A DNA stretch of 64,000 bases from Dryocosmus kuriphilus. Lineage: Eukaryota > Arthropoda > Insecta > Hymenoptera > Cynipidae. Shown here piece by piece: positions 27,010 through 36,000 of this stretch. Every line of letters starts with the position of its first letter. Position 1 is the stretch's first letter. The stretch spans positions 87,433,050-87,497,049 of the forward strand of contig CM076197.1 in NCBI GenBank assembly GCA_038277395.1, written 5' to 3'. The notes beneath the pieces are model-generated. The model was not told the origin of the DNA. It worked only from the letters and a program-made list of their open reading frames with translations, and did not search any database. The translations under genes and the position numbers were made by a program.

Positions 27010-30000
27010 CCGAAATTATTACGGTATGAATCGGCTAATTTTTGGATGCGAATAGCGGGAACTCAAAAAGTTAATTAGGTTTAATTTCCTGGAAAAGTTT
27101 TACCGTGTTTTACAGCCTATAAAACCTTTCAAGTTTAGCGGATTTTGAGGTTAGGAACCTTTTGCTCCAAAATTTCCGGGAATCCCTCTCCTCCATAAAG
27201 AATTCAAAGTTTAAAAAAATGATTTTAGAAATATTAATGTCAAATTCAAGACATTTTAAGGATTGGAGGTATTTAATTGAATTCCAAACGATCAAATTTC
27301 GAGTCTGACTATTTTGAAACAAAATAAGCATGAAATTTTTAATACTTTTTGAATTGGAAAATATTCACAAAATTTTAACAAAAATTTGATCTAAAAAATA
27401 ATTGTGCCGTGAAACATATATTTTTTATCTGAAAGCCTGCCAGCAACTCAGATTTCCTCACACCCAGGATCATTAATTGAAAACAATCTTGAACTTGCTG
27501 TCTGTCTTTCAAGAGACATTTGTTTACAATCAAAATAGTTAAGATGTTATATAAATAGTGTAGCATTCTATTTTTGGTTTGGAATCCTTGAATATAACTT
27601 TTTATTGATAGAGTAAGAGCGCCAGTTATCATTATCAAAAAAATAGATTGATATTTTTCATTTATTTACTAATTATTTTCTTTTAAAAAAGACAAAATAA
27701 AGTAAACAAAAATGTACTGTTTTATTTAATCGCCAGGGGATGGAATATATATTTTTTATTATAGGAAACTCAGTGTCCTATTTTTAGAATATAAGAATTT
27801 CGAAAACAGTCTCAAGATGAAAGTACTCAACGTTGGGAATCTAAGCGAATTTATCTGGAGTGTAAATAAATTTTTCAGTGCGAATACTAGTCAAGCGACT
27901 AGTCATGCGAGATCTTAAATTCCACATGCAAAGAACTAAGTTTATTAATACGTACTGGATTCGATATCGTTAATCTATAAATGAAGACTTAATTAAATGA
28001 TAATAAAGAACACGTGTTCGGAAATTAGGGAAGGTGATAAAAAGTATTTATAATCCATTGGAGTGGATTATCAGCTATAAAGCCAATCAATACAAGGTCC
28101 GAAGAACCTTTTATATTTCAGGCTTACAAAAATGTATAAAAAATTAATTTCAAGAGCTGAAAACTAAACTTAATTATTTCTATTATCGTATAGATGAAAT
28201 TTTCTATTAATTTAAAATTAAAACAAATTGATTGTCTTATTAATTAAAATTTAATTACTTCACTCTACTATTTTTATGGTAGACATTACTAATATCACAG
28301 AAAATTTAATACGTTTTCACATAATAAAAATAGATTTTAAAAAAGTGCACATATAAAACTCCATCCTCGTTAAAGTGAGGGAAGAATGTCAAACTCGCAA
28401 ACTGGATCGCGGAAAAATACCAAACGATCGCAGGAGCAAACTCCCAGTATAATGAATATCTAGAAAATAGACTGCAAAGTGCAGAATATAAGTTGCTGCG
28501 CAAATCAAATAATGCAATCCGATACCAGGCTTTTTATAATCTTTCCGAGAATTCATTCACATTAACGCCATATCATTAATTGTTTACATAAATTGTTAGT
28601 TATTAATAGTACACTTAGGAAAAAATAATATATTCAAAATTATTAATTTCTAAACTCTTGCAAACCTAAAATTGTGCAATTTTTTATTTTTCAATTTGAA
28701 ATAGTTTACAATTTCTTTCTTTGAGATTTTTCAAACTTAAAAGGTTTAAAATTTGAAATTGGCCAATTTTAAATATTTGCAAGATTAAGTTTGTCAAGTT
28801 TAAAAGTTTTTTTTTTTTTTTTTTTTGATCGTACAGTTTTCGAACATTTAAAATAAAAAATTTTCAACTATAAACGCTTAAAAATTAAAAAATTTTAATT
28901 TGGAACATTTCCAATGGTAAAGGATTCTATTTTAAATGTTTTGAATGGTTAATAATAAATTTATCGAATTTAAATTGGACAATCTGAAAAGAAACATTCC
29001 GATTTGAAACCACACCATTCTAAAATCTTAATTTTCAAATTACAAAAATTTCAGACCTGAATTTGGTTTCTGATCTGCTGCTTTAAGTAATTTCGATTTG
29101 AAACGCTTAATTAAGTCCTCATTATAAATGCAGTTAAATATAAAATTGTTTCATTTGCTTTAAAATTCAAAATTTTCCAGTTTCACACTTTCCAATTTTT
29201 AAATTTTCAATTTCGGACGTTTCATTATTCAAAATTACTTTATTTTAGATGCTTGATTAAGAAATATTGTTGAATTTAAAAAATGTATAACCTTAAATCT
29301 CTTCAATTGAAAATTTTTTAATTTTTAGTAGTTCAAATTTAAAATTGAGTATAGCCATATTCTTCACTGGCAATCGGATTATAAATATTCGAAATTATGT
29401 CTCCGAATTTTAATTCCTAATTAAAATAAAATCTATAATGGCAAAAGATCAATTAGTAAATAAAATGATACAATTCTTAACACATGTATAGATATAGGTA
29501 AACTTTTCTACCGAATACTATAAGTACTCACTGCCTCTTTTCTCTTTCGTATTCGAATAAAGAACGTGAATAGTAAAACTGGCATCGAATCAAACTCGTG
29601 CATAGTTCGGTCAAGAACTTTCATTGTAGAGAGATCAATACCACCTTTTGACGCCAGGAAAAATTCGAGCCTCGAAAACAATTTTAAGCTTTCTTGAGCA
29701 GTTTCTAAAGATGACTTAGTCTAGGGTTTTCGCGGAGTGGGGGCGGATTTTAATGAGGCCAATTGCCCCTTCTTTCTCATTAAACATTCCAATCTAATTG
29801 AAAAGACGTCCTTGAGACGTACTTAAAGTCGAGCTTAATTAAAGTCACTTTCTGGTATCTTCTAGTTTCCTAGCTCTTACTAATAAAACACTGATATAGT
29901 ATTTTTCAGATTTTCAACTATCGAGAACTCGCAAGGATAGAGAAAGATGAACAAGGAACTCAGTTAATAGGAGGTACACTAGAAGATGAATTACTTGAAT

Positions 30001-33000
30001 TAATTCATCAGTTTTAGAAACCAAATCGTAATAATCGTTCTACTATAATAATCCAAATCGTAAGCTCGCGAGTCACTTTTTTTTACTTTTTGTCACTTAA
30101 AAAAAAACAGTGCTTTTTCAGAAAATCTCTTTTTCTAAATTTTAAAGCATTTTTTTGACGTTTATTTTTTATTTTTACTTTTTTACGCTTTTTGTACTTG
30201 ATAAATATATTATATAAATATAATTTATATAAATGTAAATAAATTCATAATATATTTAAGCCTTAGAACAATTGTAGTGAATAAACATTTTAAAATTTAT
30301 CATTTTTAATTTAAGATTTTTAAATTTAATAATTTTAGATTAAATCTTTAAAGATTGAACAATCTTTGATTGAAAGCGTTTGAAATTGAATAATGTTAGA
30401 TTCAAATTTTTTACATTGAAAATGTTTCAAAGTTGGAGCGGATAGATTTTTCACAGACAATTTTGAAGTTGCAAACTAAGTAATTTTCAATTACCTCGTA
30501 ACTTCTACTGAAAATTTAATATTGAAACTTAAATATTTTAAATAGAACAATTTCAAATTTGAGTTATCTCAAGTTATACAATTTTAAATAAACCATTTTA
30601 TAATTATAAACGTTCCAAAATAAGTGCCTCATGACGTTCGAAACTTTGAATGAGATTTAATTCCAATAATAAAAATTAGACAATTTAAAATTTAAATCAT
30701 CCAAAATAATTCAATTTGAGAGTCCTAATAGTTGAAGGATTTTAAATATAATACGTTCAAAATTGAATACTTTTGTATTGAATCTTCTAAATGTGAAAAA
30801 AATTGTATTGAGCAGTTTTGAAATAAAAGTGTTAAGAATTGATTATTTTCACTTTGAAAGCGTTATAAAAAAGGTTGAATCTCTACGGCCGACGCGGCGC
30901 TGGCAAAGAAGCACCTTACTGGCGCCGGCAAGGAGCCTCTTTGCCGACAGTTTTTAATCTGGTCTTTTTTTTTTGTGAAGTTCCTATTTTAATGTACTAA
31001 TTACGAATATGATCATGAAAATACTGGAAAAAATAATTTTGGGGGTCAAACCTTGAAGAAACCACATTTTTGAAAAAAAAAAGGTTCTTAACGTTTTTTT
31101 TTTTCGAAGCTCACATATTAATATTTTTTTAAAGCGCTGATTTAGTATTTTAAAATGAAAATACCTGCAAACGTCATTTTCAATGCCAAAACTAAAAAAT
31201 TTGATTAGCTGTCTCAAAAAAGTGCACTTTATTAATGTGATTGCTTCAAATAAATATAAAATAGGAGTTAATTTATTGCATCCGAATGACTACTGGCTTT
31301 AATTGTTCGTCTCAAAAAGATCTACTAATTTGTTTTGATTTTTTTTTTATAGGACACCATAGTTTTTGAGTTAATCGTAAAAAATGGTATTAAATATTTT
31401 TTAAAAATATTTTTCAACAAAACTATGCGAGGAACGAAAAAAATGTTAAGAAGCAAAGTTTTTTATTTCAAAAAGATCTACAAATTTGCTTAATACCATT
31501 TTTTGATAAAACGCATAGTTTTTTGATAAGACGTATAATATATGTTTTAATAGTGAAAAACGTTATTAAAAAATTAATAAGAAAGTTATTAAAAGTTATT
31601 TAAAAATCTGTCCGCTACGCAGGCGCATTCTCATCACATTTTTCATTTTTGGCACTCGATTGAAGTATATCCAAAACGTGAATTTTTTTTACGTAGTTTG
31701 GCTGCAAAATGCAATTTTTATTATTATATTCTCATTTCAATGAGAAGGTATTAGTTTTCTGTGAAAACTGACTTCCCGGAAAAGCCGCCTAAATCGACGT
31801 AACACTTTATTAAATAATTTTTTAATTAATTAATAATGGTTGTTATTATAATTGTTACATTGATTAAATATTTGATTTTATACATTTATTTGACTATCCG
31901 AGAGTGGTTCTTCCTATTGTGAATAGTAAATGTTTTTAAAATATATTCGGGTTTGTAAAAAACACATTTTGAAAAGTTTCTCTTTGAATTTTGTACTAAA
32001 ACCAAATTCAACTTAAGTGGTTTTTCTAGAGAACGGCTCATTTGTAGTTATTTTCATGGCCATATTCGTAATCAGCGCTTAAAAATAGATATGGTGATTT
32101 TTCTAGAGAACGGCTCATTTGTATTTTTTTTATGGCCATATTCGTAATCAACGCTTAAAAATAGGTCAAATATACGAGCTTCGAAACAAAAATGTTAGGA
32201 ATCTTTTTTTCTTTTCAAAAACGCAATTGCTTCAAGTTTTGATCTCCAAGATTATTTTTTCGGGTATTTTCATGACCACATTCGTCGCGCCTAGGGCGCG
32301 CGTCTGTTGTCACTCGCGCTTCGCACTCGATACGTTATTTACGGCACTCGCGCTTCGCGCTCGATAGATTATTCACCTCGCGCTACGCGCTCGGTGTTTA
32401 TGGATCGTATAAACCTTTAAATTAAAAATTACAAAAGAAATTATTTTACTTAAGGCTCTATCGCCCTTAAGGAATACATTTTCATCGTGACACTCGCGCT
32501 TCGCGCTCGATAATTACATTTTTTTAAAACACATTGTAGATTGGTAAAGTTTTTTAGTGATTTTCCAAATTTTCACAATAGAGGATTTCGATTCTTAAAA
32601 GTAAAACGAGTATTATAAATAAATTTTGTAGCTTTTTCCAAGGTGAGCAATTCTGCTTGTTAATATTTTCTCATATCTTGCATAGTTTTGCTGAAAAGTG
32701 GTTTTCTTTATATTTCATAACATATTTCACGAATAACTCAAAAACTACGCGTCTGCTCAAAAAAATGATAGAGAGCAAATTTTTAGATCTTTTTGAGGCG
32801 AGCAACTTTGTTTATTATTATTTCTCCGTATCTTGCATAGTTTGGCGGGAAATTTGAAATTTTTTATTTTTAATAACGTTTTGTCGATTAAAACAAAAAC
32901 CGTGCATTTTATCAAAAAAGGGTTAAAGCAAAATTTGTAGATCTTTTTAAATTGAACAACTTTGTTCTTTGACATTTTTTTGTATCTTGAATATTTTTTG

Positions 33001-36000
33001 CGGGAAACCAGAGTTTTTTAATTCTAATAGCGTTTTCTTGATTAAAACAAAAACCGTTCATTTTATCGAAAAACGGTTATGACAAAATTTGTAGATTTTT
33101 TTAAGATGAACAATTTTACTTTCTTACATTTTTTTTGTATCTCTCGTAGTTTATCCGGAAAATGGGTTTTTTGTTTTTGTGAAAACCGTTTTTGATGGAT
33201 AAAACTATAACCGTTGGTCAAAAACCGCTGGTTAACGAACTCGTCCTTTCTTTTTACCCCTTAAAGAAGTGTACCGAAGTGCACTCCAATCCGATTAGTC
33301 CTTCGAAAGTTATCGTGGGAACAGACTCCAGCGACAACGACGACAACAGACAGACAGACACCGTCGTAAAAACCGTTTTTTCGGATTCAGGAGGTCTCAA
33401 AACGTGGAGATTGGATGAAATCCGCGAAAGTCAAATTTTGCATAAATCTAATACCTTCTCTGATGAGAATGTAATAAAAACCGCACCACTATGTATAAAT
33501 AAAACAATTTTAAATAGAAGGGTTGAAAGATAATTGAAAGTTATTTTATATGAAAATGTTTAAAATTCAATATTTTAAAGTTAATAATTTTAAAAGTGAA
33601 CAGATTTAAGTAGCCGAAATTGGGCCACTTTAAATAAAAAGCTTTAAGAGCAGACCAGTTTTAATTTTGAAACGTTCAAAATTCAATAATAAATTTTAGA
33701 TTGAAATATTAAAAAGCGTTTGGATTTATCTTCAAAATTTAAATCATTGAAACTGTACAGTTTAGAATTGATAATTCTAATAATTAAGTGATTTTTATTT
33801 AAAAAGTTGAACTTGGAATAATTTCAAACACATTCTTTCAAAAATAGGAATATTTGAATGTGAATTTCTTTAAGAATACGTAACCTAATAATTATAAAAT
33901 TATTATTTAAAAATATTTTTCAGCAATATTTCCTGCAACAATTTTTCACTTTGTATTGAATTTCTAACATAAACTTTCATGAAGATTCCTTATTTACCTT
34001 CCCTGGCTGAATAAGTATTAAGATTGTTTGTCCACGAGTCCTCATTAATATCCATGAGACTTAATTGTATTAAAACAACACTGGCTTTATTCAAATACCT
34101 TCCATTGCATGTCGCAATACTGGAAAATGAAACTTGTTATTCTGCAGTAAAATAAAACCAATTACGAATGGAAAACTAATGTATCGCACGAAAATATAAA
34201 ATACAAAAAGAGACCACAGTGCACGACTAGAGGGATTGAGACGTACAATTGCAATGTGTCCTTAATTGCATAAATGACATGTAACTCTCCCCGTATGCAC
34301 TTCAGCGTACGTGTTCATAAACACACGGAAAAGTTCTGCGAACGCACTGCATCGACAAATAAAAGGCGATAAGATATCACAACAGTAGTTTTGCTAGGAC
34401 AATATCTGCGATGTATAAATCACCTGCTTTTTAAAACCTAAATTTAAAACAAAGGCCATTCAAACTTTCAATGTAATTTTCATTCTAAATATTAACTGTC
34501 CAGTGCGATCTATTCCAAACTATTATTAGATTGCAAAATTGTAGTAAAAACATCGTTTATTACATTTCATTCTATTCAGTTTTTCTTTATGGTTTACATT
34601 TTAGGTTTTTAAATTATAGGCAATTTTTAATGGAAAAAAATATTAAAAAATGAAATAAAAGTTTTAAATCCGATAGCTAACAGTACATTTTTAAAGCAAT
34701 TTTTCAAGGTTTTAAACAAAGTTTGAATTTGGGTTGGTTCCAAGTACGTTTATTTCCATTATAAATGTTTGTTTGGAAAATATTTTTCGTTTCATCTAAA
34801 GTTCTGGGCATACACAATATTTATCAAGATTACTAAAATCTTTTATACTTTGAATGGCTTTAAAAAAATTATACTAAATAAGTAACAAGTGGGTAACTTG
34901 TGAAGTTTACTAGGAACTTTTATAACGTGATTACCTTCATCAGGATCGATGAATAAGTTTTGAGGGGACAGAATAGTGATGAAAGGACTGGTCTCCCTCA
35001 AAGTAGTAACCCCTCTACTAGACATTGCACAAAACTTTGCTGTATTTTCAAACTTTTAAGACGAAAAACACCTCAAATTTTTAAATTTTTCTGTGTGGAA
35101 TAATCCTAAGAGTGTTGTTGCACCAAATTCTTTTAACCAAACTAATCGCTTGGTTTTGTTAGCAAGTCACTGTTAATGTGAGCGTGAAGGACTATTCGCA
35201 AAAAGATTATATAATGTTGGAAATGTTCAGATATAGTTATATATACTATACACGTACTGGCAGCTTTTTTTTGTATAAAAAAGTTAAATATTGAAATTAG
35301 ACCAAATTTTAAATTATAAAAATTAATTATTTCCCTCTTCTTTCGGAAGAAATAATTAAATAAATAAAAATTCTACAGAAAGTCAAGAAAAGCCTTTTCC
35401 TTCAGCTAAACAAAGGAATGTTTGTCCAAAATAAAAGACAAATGCACACATTTTGTCGTGGAATGTTGCGCGAACGATACGACACTGTTCGATTGTTACA
35501 TTTGCCTCAGGTAAATCGATTTGAGTACGACTCTTGAGACACAAAAGGCGATGTGAATAGAAATCAGTATGTTGAAAAGAAAATAAACTTCACTGAGGAA
35601 AAATACTCGGAAAAATGGGTACTGTTTCGTGACTGACGATTCGAGATACTGACGAGATGCTGCTCTGGTTGTCTTATTCTATTCACGTACCAAAAGGCAA
35701 AAACTCTTCTAATACACGTGCAAGTTACACGGGGCGCTCTAGCAAATGCCAAAATACGTCAGTTGAATTGGAAAGAGAAAGAATGTTAGAGTGAATATGG
35801 GATCCTTGCCAGGTGTCACGAACATCTTACTTAGTTAGTAGGACCTAAATTCCATTAAGCTCCAGGCAAAAATATAGAAGGGATATTTTTAGTTTCCTAT
35901 ATTTATAAAAATAGATTCATGATTAAATTAAATGATTATTAAAAGCAAAAAAATTGATTTTTTACAAGGTAATAACGAATTTTTGTTATATAAATTTTGA

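Noticed and set aside
32283..32510. CRISPR array
   Set aside because: The repeated GC-rich words have irregular spacing (34, 29, 117 bp) and this is an animal genome.
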